Shown in pieces: positions 44,201 through 57,600 of a stretch of DNA of 64,000 bases. The translations under genes were made by a program, and so were the position numbers. The notes under the pieces are model-generated. The model made no database searches, was not told where the DNA came from, and saw only the letters and a program-made list of their open reading frames with translations. Positions within the stretch are counted from its first letter, which is position 1. The number at the start of each line of letters is the position of its first letter. This DNA is from Antennarius striatus (taxonomy: Eukaryota; Chordata; Actinopteri; Lophiiformes; Antennariidae): the NCBI RefSeq assembly GCF_040054535.1, contig NC_090792.1, positions 1,721,001 through 1,785,000 on the forward strand. The letters run 5' to 3'.

Positions 44201-47200
44201 CAGAGAGGCCAGACTGAGATGGTTTGGACATGTCCAGAGGAGAGATAGTGAATATATTGGTAGAAGGATGCTGAGTTTTGAACTGCCAGGCAGGAGGCCT
44301 AGAGGAAGACCAAAGAGGAGGTTTATGGATGTAGTGAAAGAGGACATGAAGGTAGTTGGTGTGAGAGAAGAGGATGCAGAAGACAGGGTTAGATGGAGGC
44401 AATTGATTCGCTGTGGCGACCCCTGAAGGGAAAAGCCGAAAGGAAAAGAAGAAATATTCTTTGTCAAGACGAGTATATCTTGACAAAGAATATACCAGAC
44501 AAGCGACAACAGATGCAAATCAGCTTGAAGTTCTGGTACATCAAATGTCAAAATTAATATAAAAGAGGTAAACAGCAAACAAATTTCACAGGTGTTTATA
44601 ATATATTAATATTTCTGATGATTTCTTGTTTGATACAGAATCTGTGTGTTTACAGCAAACAGCTACAGACATAGAACTATGACTGAGGTAATCTCTCTCT
44701 TAACAAGAGGGAACCAAGCAAGTTTGATGGCAAAATTGCCCAGCTGTTCAATTCAGATACAGAATATGAGGACTTCAATGGATTCAGGAAAAAAGATTAA
44801 TCAAAAAATAATATATGTATTTTTAAATATGTAGGAAAAAAAGTTCAACCAACCTCAGTTTTGCTTCCGTTACCTTATTTTAGCATTTGCCCAAAATACG
44901 GCTCACCTTATGTATAGTTTAAGTACAGAAATAGAGCCCATAATTAAGACTGTGCCTAATAATCTGGTGTACCTTATGGTGCAGAAAATACGGTAAATAA
45001 AGGAACTAAGTGCGGATTCATTCTCAATAGAACACGTTTTACCTCTGAGCCCACGGGACCCTCAAACTGAGATCAGTCCATTTTTTTCCACTAATCTTCA
45101 GGTTCTGTTACATGTCAAAATGTTATTACGTGTACCTGTCAATGCTTGACTTGGTGTCAGATATCTTGTTGAGACTGGATACTTTAAATCCATAGGCATT
45201 TCCTCGCTGTCCTTTGTTCATATAGTTCCCAAAAGCTAGGACCACTTCTAGGAGTTGACGCAGTGCACTGCTCTGTACCACCTCTCTGGACGCCAGATTC
45301 AGAGCTGAAACCATACAGACAATCTTGTACGTTCAGAGACAGCAGTCAAAAGTATTTTAATGTGTGTATTTCAAAACAAAACTAAAGAAACCTAAAGACA
45401 GAAATGTGTGAATCTACATTCCTCTGGTGCAGTCGCCCTATCATGGGCACTGCTGAACCTCTGAGATTAAAGACATCACCTTTAATTTTAGGTTTGACAT
45501 CAGCCAATCTCTCAGCAAAAAGCTTCTTGAAGAAGAGACACTGGAGCCTTTGGTTATAGTGGTCGATGCTGATGATGACAGAAAACACACATGAGCATGA
45601 GTAAATACACAATGACTTGAAATAAAATTGAACCAGGATGAAGAATTTCCATGCTTTTCATAGTAACTCCATCATGCAAGTAAGTCCCCTTAGCTTTGTA
45701 ATTTTGGAAAACATGTTCAGCCTGTATGGTTTTGGTTATATTTACCCGCTCATATCATACAGGAAGCGATCTGCTTTAGCCATACGATCCAGTTCATGCT
45801 TGTGTTCTTCCAGAAGCTCTATGTCACTCTTCTCTGGAACAAACTTCAGGAGCTTCAAACACACAAACACTCAAGGTGATGAGTGCATTTCATTTATTAG
45901 TCAAGTATACGACCAGAATAACCACAATAACACTAACCATAACCATAGCATTCTACACTAATGTAACTTGACTGCTTACAGACAGTGTGCAGTACATCAA
46001 ATATTGCCACCTAATAGTATCTGATGTACTTTACGACAGCGGTCCCCAACGTTTTTTGCGTCACAGACCCTGAGATCTGAGAAAATATTTTCACAGTCCG
46101 GCTTTCATTTCGATAATTCATTCATTTCAGCTGTACTCTAATAATAAATCACCGCAGTGGTTTTATGTCAAATGCAGACATCAACAGAAATAAACAACCT
46201 TTTTTTCATAAATTGATAATCAATATCTCCGTAAACTAAATAATTATAGGAAATAACTCGATTCAAGTTACTGCCCTGATGAGGTTTATTTTGAAATATA
46301 GTGACTTACAATTAGTCTATTCAATGTAGGAGAAATTCCCATTACTTCTATATAAAAGGGCGAACAAGTCAATCAAATAATAATAATGACAATTTGTAGG
46401 AGCCCTGAGTTTGTTTTTCTGCAACAAGCCGGTCCCATTCAGGGGTAACCGGAGACAACGACACCAGAAGTGTGTTCCGTACATCTGGTCTACTCCCTAG
46501 TTTGATTTTGATTGCAGTCATGACCCTGTGGTTGGGGACCGCTGCTTTAGGAACCTTGGAAGGCTTACACTCCCTTTCAAACTAGTATTGATTTTCTGCA
46601 TTGAAAGTGGACACGGAACATGTTTTTCATATGTTGTTTTTCTTTGTGATGTGTCTTGGCACCTGTTCCAGCATGTCTTTAGGTAAGTCTTCATGCTCAT
46701 CCATGGATAGGATGGCATGCCGGATCTCATCATTGGCCAATTTCAGTCTGTAACACAAATATATGGATAGAATTGTTAATAGTATACTAAGCCTACATGA
46801 CAATGCGTCCTTGAACGCATTAACCTTGAACGCATTAACTGCGAGCTGTGAGAGATTACTGTACCATGCATTCCCCCTCTTTCATAATAATGTAGACTTA
46901 CCGTGACAAAAGAATGTTGCAGTTCTGTGCTCGGCGACCATCGATTACTGACAGCTCCCTTACCTTCTTGGCCGTATGGTCCTCTTCTGCAGTTTTCTGT
47001 AAATATGTAGACAAATAAACTACAATAAAACTTGGCAATGCAGGACTGGATGTACAGTGCGCCCTCGCGCATTCGCGCATCAACACTCGCAACTTAACTT
47101 CATCACAGATTTTTGGTAGACAGTCACGTAATACCGTACACGCATTCTATTGGCTAACGGTATTCAGTAGTGCGCTACGTTCCATGAGTCTCGGAATTAC

Positions 47201-50200
47201 GTTGAGACACAAAAGTGCTTTAAACAGTCGATAAGAGTGTAGGAAAAGGTAATACAGATAGAAGGTGATTTAATATCAGTATGGAGAGGGTTCTATCGCG
47301 GAATTTGTTAATCGCGTGTGGTTTCTGTAACGCATTACCCGCAAGGAATGAGAATGCACTGTACTGACAAGACTGTTTCAGCCCAATAAGCTCATGGAGA
47401 AACTAAAATAACATTTTAAAGCAGATTGTTTATCCAATAAGAATCCAATGTGAGCTAGTGTGAATCTAACACAAAAACTTAAAGCAAGTCTGATGTGACT
47501 ATATACTGTAACTTAATAAAAATTGGCATGTTGCAAAATTAGGGTACATATAGAAACCATTCATATCTAATAAAAACTTTAAAAGACATGTAGCAGGTAA
47601 GGCAATGGTGCCACTGATGAAACAAGGTGGCATAAGTGGTTCTCCTCTTTAAATGGGTTGTGAGGAGGGATGGGAGACCAATAGCACATGGCGAATTGAA
47701 GCAAGAATTCTTAATCAACAGGAGAACATGAGTCTTTTGGAACATTGCTGTTTCGTGAAAGCTTTGTCTTTTTCTAGCAACTGTACAGTGTAGTGCTTGT
47801 AGCATTGATCTTTGTCTTTTGTTTGTGAACAAATATGGCACTCACACTGGCCAGAGTGTGCACAACTACAAGTCATCCACTTACAAAATTTAATGGCACT
47901 GGAGTGGTTAATTTCTTTTTTACTTGGGTCAACCTTAAACATGTAATTCCATTGTAGTAGATGGTCACAGGGATTGACAAAGGGACTCTAATAAGAGGGA
48001 GTGACACTGTAGTTCCAGAGCGTAACTGTCATGGTTTGGTATTTGTGTGATGTTGCTCTGCAGTGCTTGAGTATGGCAGGAGGCGGGGCTAAACTTGTGG
48101 GTAGAGCCTTGTCTCCACAGTTTTTTCTCATCTCCACACCTGTGCCTGATCAGGCTGATTAGCCTGAGGCTTTTAAAGCTCACCTGTGCTCTCCCAGCCA
48201 TCAGCAGCCGCTGCCGTCTCTAGCAGGCTGGCTTCATGCCCAACCGCGCCACAATAGACCATATCTCCGCTTTTCGCCTGATCATAGAGAAGACCTATGA
48301 CTTCTGCAAAGATCACCGTCTATACATAGGGTTCATAGATCTGAAGGCTGACTTTGACACTGTCTGCCATGCCTCTCTCTGGAGTATCCTACAGACCCTT
48401 GGAGCACCACCCAAGATTGCTGCCTTGCTCAAGCTGTTCTACAGCAAGAAGAGAAGAGAACCTTGGCCTTCAAGTGAGCTTGACTAAAACCAAGTTCATG
48501 CATGTCGGTGATGGACCGGATCCACCTCCCTTGCGGCTCGGTGATGACACTGTGGAGCCCATCAAGAGTTTTGGGTATCTGGGGTCCATAGTGACAGAGA
48601 ATGAGAACCTTAAACCAGAGATTCTCCACAGAAGAGCTCTGCCAACATCAGCGCTGCAGTCTCCAGAAGCCACTCTGGCAGCACCAGACCATCTCATGCA
48701 AGACGAAGCTCCAAATTTACAACTCTGCCATACTTTCCATTCTGCACTACGGCTCAAATACAGGGCCTTTAAACAAGACCCTGGCTGCCAGTATAGATGG
48801 GTATGATAACTGGGCTCTCAGAACCATCGAAAACATCCAACAAAGTGCTTCGAGCCCGCACGTGCCAACCCAGAGCATCTTGCCTGGCTGTGCAACGTCA
48901 CACCCGCTGCTTTGGTCATGTCCTCAGCCTTCCTCCTGATCATCCAACAAGAGCCATTCTCCAGTTCGACCCTAAGGCCACAGGCTGGAAACGACCTCAA
49001 GGCAAGCCCCGCACTCAATGGCCTCTGACAGCAGAGAGTCGCTGTGGAGGATGCAGAGCAGCTGGCACAAGACCGCCAGCGCTGGGAGAACTGGCTCCTC
49101 TGGTTGGCTCAACACACAGGGACAGGACCCAACCCCACCCTCGCAAGAGCCCCACTGACTGACTGACCGATAGAGAAAAGGTCATTAATAATGATGTGAA
49201 ATGGGAATAGTGTAGTGTTTAATGTTACCTGTGGTTTCTGATAAGCTGAGAAATTCCTCTGGAACTCTTCTAGATCCAGAACTTTAAACACATTCAGATC
49301 ATCAATCTCTTTCCATATTGTTCCTTCTGTCTTGTTCTGAAAGGAAAAAAAAAAAGAAAGAATCTCAATTAAAAAAAATCCAGCCCATCCTATCAGTGTT
49401 CACCCTAAGATAATTAATTAGCTTAGAGGCAGGAGGCTAATTAATTAGCTTAGACGGAAGCTAATTAATTAGACCAATACTGACCAATATTGTTTTCTGT
49501 ACTATTTTGTATTATAACTCCCTAGGTGACAGGTGTCCAGCCAATGATTCGATCAGGTTCACTGATGCTACGCAGCCAATCAACAGGCCTAATTCTTTCT
49601 TAAGTTAATAGTTGTTGGAAATTATTTGAGGAGACTTATATTTGTTATGTAATTATTATTATGTTTAAAATTATGCTGAACAGTTCATGTGACAAATATT
49701 TAGTTAAAAGGAATGAATTAACGGTTCATTGAATATTTGTGTTGAGTTAAAAACAGATTATTTCATGATAATGTTTATGTTGTCAAAAGACTACGCTACC
49801 CACAATGCCTAGAGCAGGTGTGAAGGAAATGATGTAACTGACAGTGATTTAAGGTGATGCTGTGAGCACTTAATTGCAGACAAGTTACGGTGTCCTCCTC
49901 AAGTACACAGTTAGCATGTATTTAACCTTTTTGTCTGTTCATTAAACTGCTCGAAGTTCGGTCAAGTTTTGGAATAACAGCTACAATGGAAGGTGCTATG
50001 TGGATAAATTCTGGACAGCTGAACATTCATATTTAAAACAAATGCACTTATCAGTAAGGGTGTGATTCAGCAGAGTTAGAGATATGAAAACCAGACACCC
50101 CCCGCCCCCCTGCACACGCAAATCACACCCTGCATACAGACATACTTTTAGGTATAATTAGTTTGGACAGACATCCATTTTTTTAAATACATAAAACATA

Positions 50201-51565
50201 CTTTGGAAAAGTAACAACCTTGTAACAACAACAATGCAGTAGTAAATGCAGTATGTACATACAGTAACATTTGTGTTGTAAAAGTTGTAGCAGTAACTTT
50301 ATGAAATACACAGTTGGCGGTGGTAAATGCACCTCAGGAAGTTTGCTCCAGTTGAACGACTTCAGTGGGTGGGATGGCCGAGGGATGTTCTTCTTCAGGG
50401 AAGATTGTATTGGAGCTCCAGGAGGAGGAGGAAGTAGGGCAAATGGAGGCATGCCCAAACCTGGCAGTCCTCCTGGCGGAGGAGGAGGTGGAGGAGGAGG
50501 AGGAGGAGGAAAAACAGAAGGAGGAAAAGCAGAAGGAGGAGGAGGTATTGATGGGACAACACCGTGAGCGACTAAACCATCAGATGTCACTGGAGGTCCG
50601 CCTGGAACACTGGATGCCTAACAGAAGAACAGACAGTTACTTTAACAGACATCAATAGTGGATGTGAAGTAATCATGGATCACATCATCAAATCCATGGG
50701 ACATAAAACATAAAAATTTTATGGGATTCAATCATTCAATCATCCCAACATACAGTAAGAGTAGGTTAATCTTTGATGGCTCAAATAGATTCAAGTTAAA
50801 GGCCTTGGGTGACCTTATCAACGTCTGGACCTGAACGCCACTGAAATGCTGTGGTATGATCTGAACAGATTAATTCATATCCACACAGCCTCCGATGTGT
50901 TTGCATTGAAGCAAATCAGCTGTAACGTCTGAGACTGGTCTCCAGTAATTAGATGGGTTGATTCAGTTGCTGAACTCCTTGAAACACTGGTGATGTAGGT
51001 ATGGAACAGCCTTTTTCATTGGTTAATACAATTTTTAAAACATGTATTCGTTTTTAGTCAATTGAGTAATATCTATGTTAAATTGCATTAGATATATTTG
51101 AAGGATCTGAAACGGGTTATTGTGAGAGATGTTCAAACAGACGATAGCACGACTCAATGCTCTGTCATGAACCTACGTTGTTGAGTCGCTGCAGCTCAGC
51201 AGACAGTTCTGCTGCTTGTAGCTTGGCTTGCTTGTGGTCTTTGCTCTCCCGTTCCAGCTTGTCATTGATTTTTTTCAGCATTGCCACCATGTCTTCCTTC
51301 TCTTTATTCTTGGCCTCACACTCCCTTTCTTTCTTTTCAAAACGCTTCAATAAGTTCTGATGTTCTGGAACAATGAGAAGAACTCAAAATGAACATTTTT
51401 CCAACCTTGGTAAACACAGCAAAGTACAGTATATCATGACTTGATATTATTTTCCTGTTTCTGAATGTACCTTTTCTCATTTTATCAGCTTGTTCTTTCC
51501 ATTGTTTGACCTCATCTTCTTTGACAAGCCTAGAGACATGAATGTGGGTGCACGTGCGCACACAC

Positions 51566-51603
<38 letters not shown>

Positions 51604-54600
51604 CGACAAAATTATTTCCATGGTTCAAATCTACACCATTACTACTACTTACAGATGAAGATCTAATTTATAATAGAATATTTTCTAACTTTTATAAAAT
51701 CACACTAAATTGAAATCATTTAAGCGATGTGGTTTCTCCTACCCCGTGTGTGTGGGTCTGTGTTTGGGGTTCAAAGTAACAATGCTAATCACTGCACCAC
51801 TGTGCTTCCCATTATCATTATTTTGATTTTTATTAAAATAATAATAATTTTGATCATTAATAATATTTATATTAATAATAATAATAATAATAATTTATAA
51901 TCATCATTATTATATCAATTATCAATTATTATTCTATTCATTTTCTTGTATACGAGATGATCGCAATCGTCTACAGCAGCCTTGTGGGTTATGGGTCTGC
52001 TTGAATCTATCCCAGCTTGCTACGGGAAAGAGGTGAGGTTTGAATCTGTCATTAATAAATGTCAAAATTTAAAAGTCAAATGCCGTGCAGATGCAGACAG
52101 GAACACTTGGAACTTACATGCGTACAATATTTTTAACATTGAAATTCTCCAGTGGTGCAACATCAGGGTTTTCCCCTTTGTCTGTCTGAAGGACAAGCTG
52201 CTGAACGATCCTGTCCAGCAACATCCAGTACTGAAGTGAGCTGCTGCTTTGCATGACTGCAGACACACAGAGAAGTCAACAGGAGGAAGCATTAATGGTT
52301 CATTTCATGGTGGTACCTTAATGTCAAAATAGAGCGTCTTACATGGCATCATTAGACAGTGCTGCAGTGCAGACAGGAGGCAAGGGTAAGCATCGGTATG
52401 GCTCAGGCTTTTCCTGATCAAATCAAACATTTGGCTTGCACTTTTAGTGTCTATATGGACCTGAGGAAATGTAATAAAAACACAGCTTTTATAATGACTC
52501 ATTTTACTTTGCTTGAATAAGACAAATAATATTTAAGTCTATTACATCACTTACGACATCGAAACGTTTGGACATCAGAAGTTCGTCTTCGTTCCTTAAC
52601 ATCTCAAAGAAGTCCAGATGTCTGCAATCAATTCATGTAACAAATAAATTCATAAAGCACTGATTTTTAAAAAAGGATGTCATTGTGTTCGCACAAAAAC
52701 GTTAGAGGGGGAGGATGTCAGACCAAAAACCTTTAAATGTATGGCATATGAGAGATTTTGGACGGACCTGCATGTGTTAAACCTTGCCCATAGCAGGAAT
52801 AAAATAATTTCTGCTGTGGGCAATTATTATCCTCCCTGTTTCCAAATGGAAATGTTTGATTACTGCATTTATAACTTTAGTAAAGCTGTAGCGATGGAAG
52901 GACTATTCTGAATAAAAAAGCATCAGAAGCCCCGGGATTGAACTCTATTCTGGACTGTTGTATATTTCCTGCCTGGTGAATCAGAGTGTGGTAAAAAGTC
53001 CAATCCAGATACGAAAAGACTTAAGATTGTTATAATTCTTTTAATGTATTTATTGACTTTCAATATGTGCTCGCAGTGCTCTGTGGTTACTTCTATCTGT
53101 TTTTGATGTACTGTATTACGGAACAACATTAACAAAACGCAATATTATTATTCATTCTTGGATAAAATCTTCTTTCTTGAAAAATGGTTTCAGTGAGTGG
53201 GAAGTGTAGGATGTTTGGGACTGGCTGCCAAAGGCACTCAGTTGATTATCATGGTACATGTACATTCATGTCATAATATTGTTCATATAGAATTGTAGCA
53301 CACTTCCGTGCTCCTTATGTACCTGTCCAAGGTAGCATTCTCATAGAAGTGCAGTTTGTCAATGACTGGCTGAATGCCCAACATCAGAAACTCATAACGC
53401 AAATGTATACGGAACTCCAGACTGGTCTGAAAAGATAAAATATGTTTTGTCAGTTTTTACATCTACATGTAATATTCATCAGTGAAGAGGCTCTAGACTT
53501 TACTGTCCAAAAAAAAAGACGACTCAGCTACAGCAGTAAAATAATATACACTATGAAAAAAATGCTACCTTTGAGCCTCTAAAATATGAAGATGTGTATT
53601 TTTAAGTGCCTCAAATTTTTCTTCTTTCTTACTACTGCCAGTACAGTAGATATCATTAAGTTATACTTCATTTCTAAAAGTGTATTCTTTGCCAAAATCT
53701 AATCTGGTCTTTCATTATGGAAGACGCAATTCATCATCTTCACCTCTCCTGCTCCCTTACTGAGCACAGCATTGATGAAGGACATAATAGCAGTCTTCAG
53801 ATTAACTTCGTCTCTATAGCGGCCTGTTGATCGATCCATGTCTGTCAGGAGTGTCTGCAAAACAAACCAGAAAATATTTAAAAATGGCTTCCAGAGGAAG
53901 ATTTTCTTACATCAGTAACACCTTGGATGGAGGAAACACACCTCTTCTGCAGCCTTATCAGACATGTTGATGTCCTAAACTACTGTTGGAGTCAATACTT
54001 CAATTAATTAATAGTCTATTGAACATCATGAATTGGATGATTGGATAATAAAGAGATTGTCACTTTAGAATGTATTAATCAATCAATGTGACATTTTGCA
54101 GCAAACCAGCTGCTGAGGAGAGGGCAGTGTGTGTTAACACTTTTTTTCACCACACCAAAAACATTGTATTTGCAGTATACTAAATTTGATCAATGACGCA
54201 ATTTCCTCATAAAAAAGTAACTTGGCTTATGCTACTTATATAACCACTTGTCTTTACTAGAGTTTTCCTGGAACCCATGATAAACTTAATTTTTCTGCAA
54301 TAATCATGCAGCTACTAAGCTAAGTCTAATGAAATATGGGATGTTACCAGAGAAGTAAGATGAAACGTGGAGGTTTTTTCTTGTATTGGTGAAGTACTGT
54401 ATATTGAACTGTTGTCTGTTGGGTGCCGTCCCTACCTTTTCTTTTGAAAATGTAGAGACGACTTTTTCTGGGATTTGCTCATTTTTATAAACATGACTTT
54501 TGAGCAGAACAAATCATTTCAATCATATTCCATAAATGCATCACTGGCTCAACATGAAATGAAGTACAAAAGTGAGAAAACCAAAGCATACCTGAAAGCG

Positions 54601-57600
54601 TGTTCTTTCTGAGGCAAATTTCTGGTAATGCTGCATTGCTTCTAGTACTTTCCTGTGGCCCCCTGGGACCAAACAGACTGCACCAAGGATCTCTAGAACT
54701 GCCGTCTAAAGCAAAGATGAATAATGATTTCAGGAAATAGATTTGTTTTTATGTGCAGTGAAGTAATGCACTTCTGTAGTGTGTCTTTGATTAAGTTAGT
54801 AGTGTGCTGTTTGTGTTCTTGATGTACCTTGGTTTTGATGTTTTCAGTGACAAGACTTTGTGCAATGATATTTATGCTCTCACAATGACCCAGGACATGA
54901 GCTCTGCCCTGAGAGTTGTTCATTAGCGCTTTGATGCAGCCGATCAATGAGGTGTGGACCTGAGACTCTGTGGTCTCATAGTCCATTGACTTGAGGAAAC
55001 TCAGGAGACAAGACAGGCCATCCTGATCAATAAATTCGGTCACAAATCTGGGGGACAGAAGTCAGAATAACAGGTTATGTTTATTCTTAAGGTCATTCAA
55101 CTTTGAGAAGTTTTTACATTTTCAGACTTCTACCTCATTGGCTGTGTCCTCAATGCTGTCTTAAGATCGTCTATGACTTTATGTCGTCCTTGCTCTTCCT
55201 CATCCTGCAGTGCCAGCAGAGTCCTCCTCTGGTAAGACAGAGTTTTTAAAAAATAATCACTTTTATTTTTTACATTTCCAGACAAAATACAGTAATCCCT
55301 CGTTACTCGTGGTGAACGCATTCTAGGACCACACGGAAAACGAAATTCCGTGATATACCGACAAACTAATTATTTTATTATTTACGGTAAATTAAATGTT
55401 TATGAACACTCCCCATATTGATATTAAATTACCTTATATCAGTATTACCTTTTCCCACACTCTTATAGACTGTTTAAAGAGCTTTTGTATTAAAGAAAGT
55501 GTTTCTTTAATACACGAAGTGAGTCTCAGATCACTGTGTGCTGTCAGCCAATGGCATGCGCGTACGGTATCATGTTACTACCTACTAAAAATCTGCGATG
55601 TAGTGAAGTTGTGCATCTTGAAGTGCGAATAAGCGAGGGATCACTGTATGTCAAATATCCAGAGAATAGTGGTAGATAGGTGTAGTCCATAATATTAACT
55701 GTTACAAAACTTATTGAAGAAGATATATAGCCTCTCACAGTGAGCTGGGATAGGCTCAAGCGACACCAGTAACCCGCAAAGCAGAAATGCGGTTGAAGAT
55801 GAAACAATTACAATCTCATCTTCAAGAAAATGGATGGATGGATGCCTTTTCATTAAAAAATAACACGGAAGTCCAAACTACACCATGGGGCCATAGGTCA
55901 CTCACAGCTGCCATGGACCTGAGCTGGTCAATGTAAAATTCTGGGCAGCTCGTCGCTTTTTTGTTCTCCTCAGCCTCCTGAAACACATAAGAAGCACACG
56001 GGTCATACTCATAGCCATAACTACGTACAGTAGATAACAAATACATGTCATATTAGCTTTTTAACAAACAACAAAATAAACAAAACACAATCTCCACAAA
56101 CCCAGGGTTGGGGCTCGTCTTGGTTGACACGTCTCTGTAACATTGCATGGCGGTCTGAGACAGTACCTCTGGATTGGCAGACCGGGGTAGTGGTGCCTCT
56201 TTTAAAAAAGGGGGATCGGAGGGTGTGTTCAAGAGTATGGGGCTCAGCGCCCTTTGTTGAGGGCTGTCCGGTCCCTGTATGACCGAAGCCGGAGCTTAGT
56301 TCTCATTGCCGGCAGTAAATCAGACCTGTTCCAGGTGTATGTTGGACTTCGGTAAGACTGCCCTCTATCACTAGTCCTGTTTATAACCAGGATCCAGAGG
56401 GAGTCCGGTTTGGGGACCAAAGGATTTCATCTCTGCTTTTTGCAGATGATGTTGTCCTGTTGTTCCTTCAGCGTGCACTGGGGTGGTTTTTAGCTGAGTG
56501 TGACCGTGAGTGGGATGAAGATCAGCACCTCCAAATCCAAGGCCGTGGTTTTCAACCGGAAAAAGGTGGCCTGCCTTCTCCGGTTTGGTGGGGAGTCTTT
56601 TCCCCAAGGAGAGGAGTTTAAGTATCTTGGGGTCTTGTTCAGGAGTGAGGAAAGGACTGAACGTGACAATGGGAGAGGGATGGGTGCAGTGTCTGCAGTG
56701 ATGTAGTTATTGTTTAGGTCTGTCGTGGTGAACAAAGAACTGTTGTAAGACTAAGCTCTAAATTTACGGGTCAATCTACGTCCTACTTTCACCTATGGTC
56801 ATGAGCTTTGGGTCATGACCCAATGGACAAGAGCCCAGATACAAGCGGAAGAAATGAGTTTCCTCTGTAAAGTGCCTGGGCACATTTTATTATTCCAGTT
56901 CTGTCAGGCAACTACAGGTATACCTCCGCTTATGTCGTATAGAGTTATGTTGTTCTCAATTATATGTTGGTTATCAAAAAAAAAACACAGAAAAATTCAA
57001 CTTTATGTCTACTACATTAAAAAATAAAATTTAGTTGTTTGCAAAAATAGTTTTTTATAAACAATGTATTATTGGAAATGCATTCATAAATAAGGGACTG
57101 TACAGGACTGGGAATGGTTATCTTTGGCTTAGCCTGGAGACAAGTTAGCTTGACTTATGTCATTTTTTGACTTACATCGCGTCTCCTGGAACCAATTGAC
57201 AAAATAATCCAAGGTGTACCTGTACTTATATATGGATATAGTCCTCAATGTAATCACAAACAACTCAAAATATCAACACCATGAAGACCTGCGTAAAAAA
57301 AACCCCCAGGTTTCTGAAGGGCTTGTCTGATTTTTTCCAAATGCATCTGTATTGGTGCAAAGGAAGCGTCTTAGAAGCTGAAGAGGAGCTCACAAACTAT
57401 AGAAAAATATCACTGGATGTAACAAGAACAGCAACAGCATGATTGCTATGACCATCTAAATGTGCTCAGTCAAATTTAAAACCGTTTTAACTGATCAAAG
57501 GAGAAAATTTCCCCAAAGAATCTTATTGTGACTCCAATACATTTGTTTTTTGTCAGAATCAGATAAATTAAAACATAAAATGTCCTAATTTATTATTTTG

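Noticed and set aside
43559-44578. 339-codon minus-strand open frame
   Set aside because: It is antisense to the RTE reverse-transcriptase frame, has low-complexity Ser/Leu composition and no homologue. The mirror of it appears at 6969-7757 over the other RTE copy.
50271-50658. Gly- and Glu-rich plus-strand frames
   Set aside because: Antisense of the daam1 FH1 proline codons; no gene expected.
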